A stretch of DNA of 64,000 bases, taken from positions 62,001-126,000 of the forward strand of contig NW_019173940.1 in NCBI RefSeq assembly GCF_001642475.1, read 5' to 3'. Of this stretch, positions 19,881 to 30,086 are shown one piece after another. The translations under genes were made by a program, and so were the position numbers. Positions within the stretch are counted from its first letter, which is position 1; every line of letters starts with the position of its first letter. Below the pieces are notes generated by a model. It did not search any database. It was not told where the DNA came from and was given only the letters and a program-made list of their open reading frames with translations. The stretch comes from Fonsecaea monophora. Taxonomy: Eukaryota; Ascomycota; Eurotiomycetes; Chaetothyriales; Herpotrichiellaceae.

Positions 19881-22567
19881 AGTCTCCGAATCGGCTAACG
19901 GACGCTCACGTCGTCCTTTCCGCCGTTCAAGCTACTTCTGACGGCGATCTGGACTCACTGCGCAACATCGTCCGCTGGCGGCCCGACATCTTTTCAACTA
20001 CGTTCGTATATCGACTGCTACTATCTTTCTATCCCGCAGAAATTTCTGAACAATCCACTCTGGTCAAATTTTTACATGGTCTACGGGATCGATCCGATGA
20101 TGCCAGAGAGTCCGAACCTCCGAGTATTGAGCCCTCCATAGCCAATCTCACCAACGACGATGCATTACGTCGATGCCACGCTTTAAGCTTGCGGCAGATT
20201 TCTGGAAATGAAACTCTACGCACAAAAAGCGAACTGGCTAATGTGGTTATTGAATGGGCAAAAAGATTGGAACAGCTTCATGGATCTGCTCAGCCAGCTG
20301 GGGAATTTGTCCAACATTTCATCGACCAGGATTCTGATCTGCGACTGTGGTATGAAACCTATCTTGTCCCGGTAATTCGGCTGCAATATGAGTTCTACCC
20401 GGACAGTGAAGAGGTGATCGGCCTACAGGATATGGAGAAACTGTCGGATACCGAAGGTGTGCGGACACTTCTTCAGTATGCGGTGAAAACGCACAATCCT
20501 TCTGAGGTGGCAAGAGACCTCGACTGTGTGGTATCACCATGGGTTCGAGGGGCAAGTGAAGCAAAGAGGAGAAGAGTGGACTATTCTACTGAAGACACCC
20601 CGGTTGAGGAGGGACCGTGGGAATCTGTGTATGACTGGCTGATCTCCACAAGCATGACCGATTTTAGTGTTGCAGCAAAAGCCTACGCTGACTGGAAAGG
20701 CCCTATGGAAGACCATAAAACGACGAATGACCGTGTGGCACGGTTTGCTCAGACTGGCATGGCTATTATTTATGGATGCTCAGAGGCATCATCGGAGGCC
20801 AAGAATGTCTGCAGACAGGTGCTTGTCAAGGTTGCGAAGCTTCTCAATCTAGGGATTACCGACCTCTTGCAGCCAGAACCAGATATATCGCTACCTGAGG
20901 GTTTTACCAAAGACCTCGAAGAGACAGATTTGCTGATCAACGCCCTGCTAAAGAAATCAAACAAGTTCACACGAGTGGATGAATCTTCCGTTCAGTTACT
21001 GACTGGGATTTTGGCCACGGCAGAGATATTATCAGGTTTTGGTCTACCACGCACTACAAGGGACCTGGCACATGTCGCCATCTTCGGCTCAGACCGTCGT
21101 CACAAGGATGAACTTCGTCAATTGCTCCAACACGTTTCACTGCAGACTCGGCAAGAAATTGATTGGCGTTCTGTACGACAGCAGCTCCTTTGGCTCCAAT
21201 CTTGGAGCAAAACTCGGCCAGTGGAGCCAGGACAGCAGCGAACAGCCTTTATCTCCCGCTTGCCCGTCAGCTATGTAGAAACTCAAATCCTCGACGCATT
21301 GCTGAAGGCTGCTCAATATGGTATCGTCAAAGAGGTGTACCTGGACAACCCTTTGCCGTCTCTTTCCGCATCCGAAGTCGAAGCTCGTGTTGTCGCCGCG
21401 ATCCTCGAGGCCTATGATAATGCCAGCAACGGGAACAGAGATCGTGGCGGTATGAAGCGGGCAAGCGAGATTTTTAAAGCCTTCCGACCGAACTTCCCCC
21501 AATCCCCTGGTCTTTCGGACATCGATCACTTGATCAGAGCCACTCACAGTCTATCGTTCTACCAGCTCACCCTGCAGCATGGTGTTCCTTTCAAGCCCGT
21601 CTCCATCCGAGTGCAGAAAGATCCGCTAAACCTAGTAGAAAAGGTCTTGGAACAGGACGTGAGAGCATACACCAAGCTGGACGACCTACTAGAGATAGGT
21701 CGTAATCTCATCCGTGCTCATTTGCCAAACCGGGGGAATGTGATAACAGAGGAATCGGATCCTCTTCAATCACGTCTCTTGGACGCTGAACACAGAATAA
21801 CGTACCAGGCAATCATGGCAGCTTTGGGTGCTAATGACTTCGACACGGCATATGCGTATATCACAACACGGCTCAACACACCCGTGGAGCAGGCTGCGTC
21901 TTCTGGGTTTGTCGATGATGTCTCCTGGCGCGCAGCCTATGCGGCTGGCAAATATCGGCCCAGCACGTCGCCGAAGAATTTGAATTCACGGATCGACAGT
22001 TTGACACAGAGGATGGAGCTGCTCTCGCGAGCCTTGATGTTGGCACCTTCTGGTGAAGCTTTGCCGGGAATACTGGCCACTTGGCGCCGCTACGAAGAGG
22101 AGCTAGATGGACTGAAGACGCAAGCTGTGGAGGAAGAGCGAGCTTTTGAAGCCAGAGCCGATGCCACTGTGCCTGGAGCATTTGGTCTCGATCACCGGGA
22201 TGCAGATGTAGCGGAAACGAAGCGCGTCATGGCGCGTCGGTCCGGGCCGAATGGGGCAGGGCCTTCTTATGAGGAAGAAGCACCGCTAGGTTTATTCGAT
22301 GTTGCCAGAGGAGCTGCATTGGCGCTACGTAAAAGTGCTGCTTTCCCACTGGGTTCCGGAGGGTTGGGAGATCTCAAGATACATTCGGACACAGCGAAAC
22401 AACGCGATGCACAAAGGGAGCAAGCCGGCTCTCCGGTGTCGGACGATGGTGGAAGGGTACGAAAGAGAGATATGGTTGCGAATATGGTAACAAGTGGCCT
22501 AGTGAGTGGAATGGGCTGGGTTCTTGGTGCTCAACCCCGGGACAGGCCGGGTGGATCAGGGGAGTAA
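19877..22567 (+). CDS. sec39: Sec39-domain protein (Dsl1 vesicle-tethering complex)
   Basis: A single-exon gene for 896 residues. The N-terminus (RLTDAHVVLSAVQATSDGDL) and the helical repeats that follow match the Sec39 domain, which in fungi fills nearly the whole protein at about this length. Sec39 belongs to the Dsl1 complex, with Dsl1 and Tip20, which tethers COPI vesicles returning from Golgi to ER to the ER SNAREs. It has no signal peptide or membrane segment, as expected for a peripheral ER protein. The C-terminal 120 residues are polar and probably disordered (AVEEERAFEARAD..., KRDMVANMVTSGLVSGMGW). The ATG at 19877 is chosen because the conserved domain begins only six codons later. 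Confidence 0.85.
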   Translation: MKSPNRLTDAHVVLSAVQATSDGDLDSLRNIVRWRPDIFSTTFVYRLLLSFYPAEISEQSTLVKFLHGLRDRSDDARESEPPSIEPSIANLTNDDALRRCHALSLRQISGNETLRTKSELANVVIEWAKRLEQLHGSAQPAGEFVQHFIDQDSDLRLWYETYLVPVIRLQYEFYPDSEEVIGLQDMEKLSDTEGVRTLLQYAVKTHNPSEVARDLDCVVSPWVRGASEAKRRRVDYSTEDTPVEEGPWESVYDWLISTSMTDFSVAAKAYADWKGPMEDHKTTNDRVARFAQTGMAIIYGCSEASSEAKNVCRQVLVKVAKLLNLGITDLLQPEPDISLPEGFTKDLEETDLLINALLKKSNKFTRVDESSVQLLTGILATAEILSGFGLPRTTRDLAHVAIFGSDRRHKDELRQLLQHVSLQTRQEIDWRSVRQQLLWLQSWSKTRPVEPGQQRTAFISRLPVSYVETQILDALLKAAQYGIVKEVYLDNPLPSLSASEVEARVVAAILEAYDNASNGNRDRGGMKRASEIFKAFRPNFPQSPGLSDIDHLIRATHSLSFYQLTLQHGVPFKPVSIRVQKDPLNLVEKVLEQDVRAYTKLDDLLEIGRNLIRAHLPNRGNVITEESDPLQSRLLDAEHRITYQAIMAALGANDFDTAYAYITTRLNTPVEQAASSGFVDDVSWRAAYAAGKYRPSTSPKNLNSRIDSLTQRMELLSRALMLAPSGEALPGILATWRRYEEELDGLKTQAVEEERAFEARADATVPGAFGLDHRDADVAETKRVMARRSGPNGAGPSYEEEAPLGLFDVARGAALALRKSAAFPLGSGGLGDLKIHSDTAKQRDAQREQAGSPVSDDGGRVRKRDMVANMVTSGLVSGMGWVLGAQPRDRPGGSGE

Positions 22568-23058
22568 AGGCCAATATTGAGTGAGTGGAATGACTTGGTG
22601 GTGGAATGTTCTTGATGTGTTCTTGATGCTCTCAGGCTCGACGATATCAGCGATTCGGTTCTGCCAACTTCATGTCAGGGTGTGAGAAGCGATCTCCTAG
22701 TGGGTCGCAGCCTCGTTACCTCCCACATGGACGACTTTGTTAGTGACAAACAGTGAATAGAAGCAGGTCAATGGCTTCATGAGGAAAGAGTTCCGATCGT
22801 CAACTCTAGGAGTGCAGGTGCTTCAAGATGTGTCCTCTGTTGTGCCTCGCTGTTCCTTCCGCCTTGGGTCGCTATCGCACAATTGTCGTGGTCGTCATTG
22901 TCATCGCCGTCGTCGCAAATTCACGCTATCTGTCTGCTCATTCACGTCAACCATCACCCTCTCCAACCATTTCTATGCTCCCTCCACGCATCCGACCAAT
23001 GTCTTTCGATCACTTCCTCTAGTTGTCAGTCGTCTATTGTTGACCTCTGTCATAAACC
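22568..23058. other. Intergenic region
   Basis: About 490 bp between SEC39 and the next gene on the same strand. It holds the SEC39 3' end and the promoter/leader of the 23059 gene, which becomes pyrimidine-rich over its last 150 bp. No gene is seen. Confidence 0.6.
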
Positions 23059-25053
23059 ATGGGTGTCATTCCTCGAAAAGTCCTGCGCCCTCGTGGTGAC
23101 GATTCGGGTCGGACATTCTCCATCATCTTTGCCATCATCGCCTTTCTTGTTGTCCTTGGGTGTGTGATCTGGGGCATTATCCTCCCGAAATATCGAAAGA
23201 AACGGGGCACTCGTCTAGGTCGATATTCAGTGACGCGCCGTTATCCACCTTTCAACTCTCCTCCTCGATTTCCGAGCCATCCAGCCCTGCTGCGTGGGTT
23301 TCGCAAACAACCTCCCATTCCTGTCCAACGATATGACCCGAGAGTTGAAAGTCCTTTCCCCAACAGTCCAGCACCAGCTCACACAGCCCATCGTACTGTC
23401 CAAGCAGACTCAGTCAAGCCAGCCAGCCACACCTATGAGCTTTTGACTCCACCTCAATGCTGGCCTTCAACAAGAAATCACATGCAAACCATGCCGCAAA
23501 GCCACTTGCGAGCAGCAAGAGAAGGCGTAGGGGTTGACCCGCGGGACTTCACCACATTCGGAGGGAAGCATGATTACATCCTACCGGTTCCGGAACCTCT
23601 TGTCTTGAAACCAAGACCTGCAGGAAGACCACCACCCCTGACGAGGCAACTGGACCGATTTCCTTTGCCTTTCAGCTCCAGCCGAAAAGGAGCACTTGTC
23701 CATCCCGCCAAACTTTTTCAAGAGTTGGAATTGAGAAACTCAGAGTCTACTACAGACACCTTCGGAACACCTTCTCCAGCACCTCAGCATTCTGGTCATC
23801 CGACAGCAGTAGAAATGTCAGTGACGAGAGCATCCGCAAACTGCCGGACCATTCCTGGAAATATTCCGCGCGAGCTGCACAAACCTGAGGGATGCAGAGG
23901 ACACGATGCGCAACAGATTGGCCCGGTGTCAGTAACAAATCTCCAATCTAAGAAGTGTGACGCGACAGGAACACCAAAGGCGAAGTGCCCGCGCAAGCAG
24001 GAGGGATTGGAAAGGATGGGGACATTGACAAGACCAAAGACTCCTGTGTCGGAAATAAGAGATTGGTTCGATCGAGCAGCGAGCAATGCCAACAAGGAGA
24101 AAGATCCATCCAAGCCTTACACACCATCCACCAATCCCTTCACAACGCCTGGGCGTACATCGACGCCTCTGACTTCACCAACGCAGTCTGCGAAGAAGTC
24201 ACAGGCTCTGGCAACACCGTCGCGGCCAAAAGGTACTGCTCCTCGCATCAACGCGCCATCACACAGCCACCGGAGAACCCCCAGTTCTGTGATCCTCCAC
24301 TCCCCCGAAAAACTCCATGTGTTGCAGCAGGCAGCACCGAGCAAACACAAGGTAGGCAAAGGGTCTCCTGCGAAAGTTTTCAAACGGCGCTCAAATTCGG
24401 TACGTGCCAAAATCGTGTCATGGTCCCTGCTACGACCCACCAAACGAATCTCGCGGCGTTACTCTGCTTCGTCGCTGTCGACAATCTTCAAACCGATCCT
24501 GAATACGACGAGCAAGCACAGCCGGGGCACGTCTAGCATATACAGCCGTGACGTGAGAGAATTGAGTTTCACAGGAGGGCTAGATCGTCAAGGAGGAGAC
24601 GTCGAGAACAACGGTCAACTTGTATCCGGGTTGCCGGCAGGGAAGGGCAGTCACTTGCCACACAAACCATCGGCATCTATTGACCATCTGAAGTCCAAGA
24701 TTGACAACTGGGACCTTCACACAGGCGACCTGGATGTATCCATGATGCCTCGATCAACAATCAAACGGTCGGTTTCGGATTCTGGGCTTCGTTGTTCGAC
24801 TTCGCGAAATTGCGATGAACTTCACACAAGCGGGCAGGTCGCTGGCGAGATACCACACGAAGGTCCCTGCAAATCCATTCCGCTCATTCAGATTGGGCGA
24901 TCCAGCGACGACGTCTTTGGGATCGAAGCAGATGGCTTCCAACCTCACCAAGTGAGCAGATTGATGAACAAAATTGGACAATTCGAGGCAGCCCCAATCG
25001 TTCTTTGTGGCCTAGGCCACGGCACCGCGCCAGGAGGTGGAGAGTGGATTTGA
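23059..25053 (+). CDS. Single-pass membrane protein with long disordered tail, function unknown
   Basis: A single-exon gene for 664 residues, not recognised as a known family. The ATG lies in a good context (aaaccATGG). Residues about 20-43 (FSIIFAIIAFLVVLGCVIWG) form one strong transmembrane helix, followed by a basic stop-transfer stretch (KYRKKRGTRLGR), which suggests an N-out/C-in anchor with no cleaved signal. The remaining 600 residues are Pro/Ser/Thr/Arg-rich, with many SP/TP pairs and basic patches typical of disordered, phosphorylated cytosolic tails. A conserved-looking short block (PVSEIRDWFDRAASNANK) lies near the middle. No catalytic motif is seen. It could be a plasma-membrane or ER scaffold, but there is no direct support. 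Confidence 0.7.
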   Translation: MGVIPRKVLRPRGDDSGRTFSIIFAIIAFLVVLGCVIWGIILPKYRKKRGTRLGRYSVTRRYPPFNSPPRFPSHPALLRGFRKQPPIPVQRYDPRVESPFPNSPAPAHTAHRTVQADSVKPASHTYELLTPPQCWPSTRNHMQTMPQSHLRAAREGVGVDPRDFTTFGGKHDYILPVPEPLVLKPRPAGRPPPLTRQLDRFPLPFSSSRKGALVHPAKLFQELELRNSESTTDTFGTPSPAPQHSGHPTAVEMSVTRASANCRTIPGNIPRELHKPEGCRGHDAQQIGPVSVTNLQSKKCDATGTPKAKCPRKQEGLERMGTLTRPKTPVSEIRDWFDRAASNANKEKDPSKPYTPSTNPFTTPGRTSTPLTSPTQSAKKSQALATPSRPKGTAPRINAPSHSHRRTPSSVILHSPEKLHVLQQAAPSKHKVGKGSPAKVFKRRSNSVRAKIVSWSLLRPTKRISRRYSASSLSTIFKPILNTTSKHSRGTSSIYSRDVRELSFTGGLDRQGGDVENNGQLVSGLPAGKGSHLPHKPSASIDHLKSKIDNWDLHTGDLDVSMMPRSTIKRSVSDSGLRCSTSRNCDELHTSGQVAGEIPHEGPCKSIPLIQIGRSSDDVFGIEADGFQPHQVSRLMNKIGQFEAAPIVLCGLGHGTAPGGGEWI

Positions 25054-26558
25054 AGAGAAACCTAATAAGGTAGTGGGTCTGTGCAAGCGACGGGCAAACA
25101 AGGACAAGGATACAAAGATATGACCTGATGTTAATGGCTGAACGAGAAAAAGATGAAAAATGTGCTCAATATGTGTCGCGCCAGAGCTGAGCCAAATGAG
25201 TGACAGCATACCGTGTGAGAACGGATGGGCATATCACGAACTTCCCTTGAGGATAGTATGGGAGATACAGAAATCCATGTACCATCAATACCTGGATAGT
25301 AACTAGGTAGCCAATGAAGAAAAAGTTCTCAGCAGCATTGTTGGTCAAAGGCCTTGTAAGGCACAAGGCTGTGTTTCGTGGTGCTCCTCCTCGTTCCCTT
25401 GGGATTCGTCGTTACTCAAAGGGGCTGGGCGGTGGCGGTGGCTAAGGAGGCTGGGAGGCTGAAAAGAGCCAATAATGCCACCACACCACGTATTAACTTG
25501 GTAGGACGAGGCACCAAGCAAGCGATTGGGACCTGCATTGGCGAACGCCGCCGAGAGGCAATATCTACGACATCTGAAAATTTCATCAAGTGTTGAAGTC
25601 GTAGTGGTGGGAGAATACGCCCATGCGCAAGCGTGAGCAGCCCTGTACTTGTACCAGTATTCAAACCAGCCCTTACTCAGAGGTTACGTATCCCACGCAG
25701 TCATCTGCTCAGTTATATGTACGGAAGTTGAGTCAGACTGGTGATATTACCCCTTGTCGGCCCCTGTTTTGTCAGGATGGTGGCCACGGCGGACCGAAAG
25801 TGTGGATTTTGTTCAACTCTACCAACGCAACGGGCATCCACCGCGGTCCCACATCGTTGCAGACAAATGAAGAGCCTTTTTTCCCCCTGCGTTCGCACAC
25901 AAAAAACGACGAAGGATTTCCTCAAGACTCCGAAGGCATGGCCAACGCTCTCCGTGTCAGGATATCGTGGGTGTTGAAGATACGACGGCCCCATGCCATG
26001 CCACGCCACAAGCCTCGATGGGAAAAGCCACAACCTGCGATCGATCCAGGACAACAACCACGCGCATTTCCTGCGGTGGGTATCAGGCCCAGTCTGAACA
26101 GCCTCTTATTGTTCCCGATTGTGCCCTACGGAGTTAACTATGGGGTGGCCTCAGGCGCCTGATAGCATCATAGCCTGACCTCCTCTTCGATGGCGGTGGA
26201 GAGCGCTTGAACCTTTCTGAAACATCCCTGGCTGGCTATGCAACTGCGACACCACCAGTGATGATCCTCCATCTGGACAGGTCATTACATGACGATGGAC
26301 TACCTACCTCGTACCGTACAATGTCGGGCCCCATGTCTCTCCACTGTCTCTGCACATCATAATATCTAGTAAGAAAGATTTTCGATTCCTCTTCGTCTTT
26401 TCATACAACCCTGGCATTTTGACATTTTCCCCGCGTCTCTGTCCCTCTTTCCAACTGCAGATTGAGAACGGTATCCATTCGAAACTTGTGTGAATCGTCT
26501 CTTTTGTTTTTTTTTTCATATACTACTCGAGCTGGGAGGTTGTAGCATTGGGTGCATA
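25054..26558. other. Long intergenic region, no gene seen
   Basis: About 1.5 kb between two plus-strand genes. Overlapping open frames at 25620-26160 on both strands have no recognisable similarity and do not splice into anything familiar. The 200 bp before the next gene are pyrimidine-rich, like a fungal promoter and leader. Confidence 0.5.
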
Positions 26559-27557
26559 ATGGCTCTATCAAGGCTGGTATGTTTTGAGTTTTGATGCGCT
26601 CGGACCATGGAGGAGGAACTCGAGCGCTGACAAGTCATCGCAGGTCCTTTTCACATCGCTCCTCGCCGCCTATACTTCGGCTATCCCCCTGGTAAAACGC
26701 GCCACCGATGTGGTTCAAGGGAAACTTGGGAGTGACGGGTTCTGGAATGACTACGACGGTACGAAGGGTTGACTGGAAGAGCACGGAGAAAAGGCTAATG
26801 AGTGGGGTTTCTCAAAACAGGTGGTCAGAACAGTTATACACAGTACACGGGTAACGGCTCGATAGCGTCAGGATGGCCGTCGAGTTTGTCGTGGATCTCA
26901 TTCAATGACATGTGGGTGGCCAACCAGAAGATCATAACTCGGAGTTGCAACAACCTCTACAAGCAACCCAACAACTCGGACCGAGAAATCCAAGACCTCT
27001 ACAACGCAATCAAACAGGTATCACAACAGACGCGGGTAGACCACCGCTTTATTCTGGCAGCGGTGATGCAGGAAACGGGAGGTTGTGTGCGTGCTAAGAC
27101 GACAGTGTCACCCGACGGCACCGTGAGGAACCCAGGACTTTTGCAGTCCTTCAGGGGGACCCACTCCTGCAACGACGACGGCAAAGTGCAGAATCCATGC
27201 CCGAAGGATCAGATTCTGGGCATGATTCAGGATGGAGGTGAGATGCGAATCCCCAAGTCTCCCATTTTCGTCGTTGGGCGAGCAAATGTTTTGGCTAACA
27301 CTTCTTCATTTACAGTGGCTGGCACGGCTAGCGGCCACGGTTACGCAAGCGACATCAATGCCCAGGCTGACATTGCCGGTATCGACTACGCGGAGGCATA
27401 CTATCGCGGAGCACGACTGTACAACTCTGGCATTATTGACGATTCGGGTGATCTGGGCAAGGGCCCAGCCACGCATTGCTACGCCAGCGACATCGCCAAT
27501 CGGCTGACAGGCTGGACGGACGCCCCGTCCACATGTACATTGGATTCCAGCAGTTAA
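26559..27557 (+). CDS. Secreted protein resembling lysozyme-like / lytic transglycosylase folds
   Basis: Four exons (26559-26576, 26644-26758, 26821-27237, 27316-27557), with introns of 67, 62 and 78 bp, give 263 residues; all phases agree. The start MALSRLVLFTSLLAAYTSA is a signal peptide split by intron 1, followed by a possible KR processing site. The central block VDHRFILAAVMQETGGCVR, then GLLQSF and MIQDGVAGT, resembles the Glu-containing helix of lysozyme-like/SLT transglycosylases (catalytic Glu in MQE-[ST]), and fungi have a family of small secreted proteins with this block. Several cysteines suggest disulfides. A cell-wall or bacterial-wall glycan substrate is a guess; enzymatic function is not shown by the sequence. 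Intron 3 is a multiple of three and open, so a retained-intron isoform would stay in frame. Confidence 0.75.
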
Positions 27558-28412
27558 AACATATTTTTGTGTCAACCAACCAGAGAGGAACGTGTAAAGA
27601 GCGATATGTCATTAAGCAGAAGCAAAGTTGCTGTTGTGAACAGGGTACTTTTTTTTTGGCTACGGCAAATGGCGAAGGGGCGAAAAAGGGGATATCAGGT
27701 ACGTTGTCTCCGAAAGCCGACGCAAAGTGCGTGTCTTCGACGACGATGAGAACATCTTTTATGCATGGCGTTTGATATGATGCTCAGGGCTGGCTGGCGC
27801 TCTGTCTTTTTTCTTGGGGGAAACGAACAACCGATTGTGTACGTACGCAATGAAAAAGGTTCGTCGTACACCGGCGGCGGCCGTGAAGGTCATTTGTCCA
27901 GCAAGAACAATGTGTTTTGGAAAAGAATCGGACTCGAATCCAGCGAGTGAGGCAGGCGAGGCCGCACATGAAATATAAGATTAATTTTTACTGGACACGG
28001 TTCTCCGTTGATGTTCATCACATGTTTTTCCACCACGGCGACCGCGAAGCAGGGACTCTTCCCAGTCAGTTCCCACTCAAGAACCAGAGAGGAGGGTAGG
28101 GTATGGTATATCATATCAGTGGCAGATCAATGTGAAACCACGATGAGATGAGATACAATTGTTTGGAAGATGAGGAGAGTCAAAATTCACTTTTGTCACT
28201 TTACATACACACCCACACCCACATACTGTGTCTCTCGGGGTCGGGTCTCTTTGTTCTCGAAACACTCTCTCTGGATTCTGGATTCTAATTTCCGGGAGAC
28301 TTTTAGAAACCACTTTCATCCCTTGGCTTGACAGCCTTGATCCAGATCATCGATCTCACTTGATCTCGCATCTTCCCTCTCTTCCCCTCTTTGTTTTGCT
28401 GACACAGATTCA
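27558..28412. other. Intergenic region
   Basis: About 850 bp between two plus-strand genes, containing the 3' end of the secreted protein gene and the promoter of the next. The last 200 bp are C/T-rich. No gene, repeat array or RNA is recognised. Confidence 0.55.
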
Positions 28413-29240
28413 ATGGCATCCGAGACGGGCTTCAAGGCTGAGACAGATGGCCCTCGAGAGACAATCTCTGTCGGACAAGGTACCAATGAGACAGGGCCCC
28501 AAAAGGATGGTGAGTATCGGAGTGGGAGTCAGTCAACGTGGCGAAGGGGAAAGGAGGGGATCTATCTAACTTGTGCCTTCGCAGTCCCTGTGTCAGGAAA
28601 CCAGAATTCAAGTGTTGAGTCCGACATTGACATCGACGTCGACGCTGACGCCACTGCCACGGACAACACAACCAAAACCACTCCGGTCACCTCTACCACT
28701 CAACACCTACCACTACCAACCACTGCTACCGCCGCCGCAACCGACCAAGAGAAACGCGATCTCATCGGGCACTACGCGGACCTATTCTTCCACCACTTCC
28801 GCCAATACCGCGACCCCCTGGAGCGGATGGACGTTGTCAACCACGAGATCTGGGGCCGCGCCAAGCTGGACCGGCGGTACCTGAGCATCTGCGCCCTACA
28901 CGCCGAGTACTTCCTCATGATGTCGCAGTACCTGCGGCACACGCCGGACGTGCTGGAGAGCGCGTGCCGTGAGCTGTCCAAGTTCCTCGACGTCCAGGAG
29001 TACTGGTGGCCGCTGTGCGTGAACCTACCATCATCATCGCAGGCCACGAGGCTCGCGCTGGTCGATGCCGTGTTTGAGCGCGTCAGGGATCCAAATTTCG
29101 ATGTCACTGCGTTTCAGGCGGAGTATGCCGCATCTCACTCGGAGGACTTTGACGAGGGCGTTGTCGATATCCTCCACGCGTGGCTCGATGTCGCCGCAGC
29201 GGCGGCGGGAGGTGAGGCGAGGAATATCCACGGGATGTGA
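28413..29240 (+). CDS. Conserved-looking protein of unknown function
   Basis: Two exons (28413-28509, 28585-29240) around a 75-bp intron (GTGAGT donor, CTAAC branch, TCGCAG acceptor) give 250 residues. The intron is a multiple of three without stops, so the unspliced frame is also open, but the splice signals are strong. The first 105 residues are polar, with an Asp/Thr-rich low-complexity stretch. The rest is a compact helical region (HYADLFFHHFRQYRDPLERM; LHAEYFLMMSQYLRHTPDVL; LSKFLDVQEYWWPLCVNL) that looks like a folded domain, but I do not recognise the family. There is no signal peptide or membrane segment, so it is probably cytosolic or nuclear. TGA stop. Confidence 0.7.
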   Translation: MASETGFKAETDGPRETISVGQGTNETGPQKDGEYRSGSQSTWRRGKEGIYLTCAFAVPVSGNQNSSVESDIDIDVDADATATDNTTKTTPVTSTTQHLPLPTTATAAATDQEKRDLIGHYADLFFHHFRQYRDPLERMDVVNHEIWGRAKLDRRYLSICALHAEYFLMMSQYLRHTPDVLESACRELSKFLDVQEYWWPLCVNLPSSSQATRLALVDAVFERVRDPNFDVTAFQAEYAASHSEDFDEGVVDILHAWLDVAAAAAGGEARNIHGM

Positions 29241-29332
29241 ATGTGATGTGGCATGGCGGAGCCGAGGCGGAAGAACAAGAAATCTATCACGAGAGAGCAA
29301 TTGCGTGCCTAGAAAGCGTACGGGGAAAGGTG

Positions 29333-29366
<34 letters not shown>

Positions 29367-30086
29367 GAGTGGGCTTTTTGCTTGTGATGACAGACAACAA
29401 CATTCCCTATTCCTACTTATCGCACGCTGGGAGATGTCTTACCGAAGACTGCCCCCAACACTGTGGATAACTTCTATGTTACACCTCCTGTAGCTGCCAT
29501 CTATCAGTTGGCTAGCAACCTATATTCTCCATATCTACCGGTGGCCTCTCTGGGAGCCCTAACAGACGCAATATCGGCATAAGGATGGATGAGGGAAGGA
29601 TGAAACACGAACGATTGAGGTCGCCCTTCTCATAGTCATCAAAAGTCAGAAGTTGTGCTTGAGCGGTATGCAATCGCTAAACCTGTGCGTGGGATGGATG
29701 GACGGATGGATCTGCAACCAGAGAAACGATACCTGTGTGAAAATGAGTTTATGAAAACACGTATTCTTGCTTTCTCTCACCCTCTCCTCTTGTTCCTGCA
29801 TCTCGGTGCGGTGTTTGTCTTGTTCTCTCTAACATACTATTATGATTCGCTGAGAAGGGGGGGGGAGGGGGGGGAGGGGTTTCTACCTGGCCCTGGCGCT
29901 CGAAAACCAGGGTGTAGATACTGTATCTACCGAAGATAGCTGTATATTATGTACCTGAGATGTAAATATATAGCGTTAGAGGCACCAAAAGCGGATCTAT
30001 ACACTATACCTACAAACAATCACACACACACACAGCTAGCCTGGTGTTATAAGGTACAGGGTGATATGGTCCCGGTGTGCGAACCC
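29241..30086. other. Convergent intergenic region with simple repeats
   Basis: About 850 bp between the stop of the 28413 gene (+) and the end of the GT25 gene (-). It contains a long (GA)n tract (29333-29360), G-rich runs near 29857-29880 and an A/T-rich segment at 29940-29980. No gene is seen. Confidence 0.6.
29333..29360. repeat. (GA)14 microsatellite
   Basis: Fourteen uninterrupted GA units in the 3' flank of the 28413 gene. Confidence 0.95.

Noticed and set aside
25620..26162. Overlapping open frames on both strands in the 25-26 kb gap
   Set aside because: No motif, no signal peptide, no codon-like bias, and the two strands are equally open.
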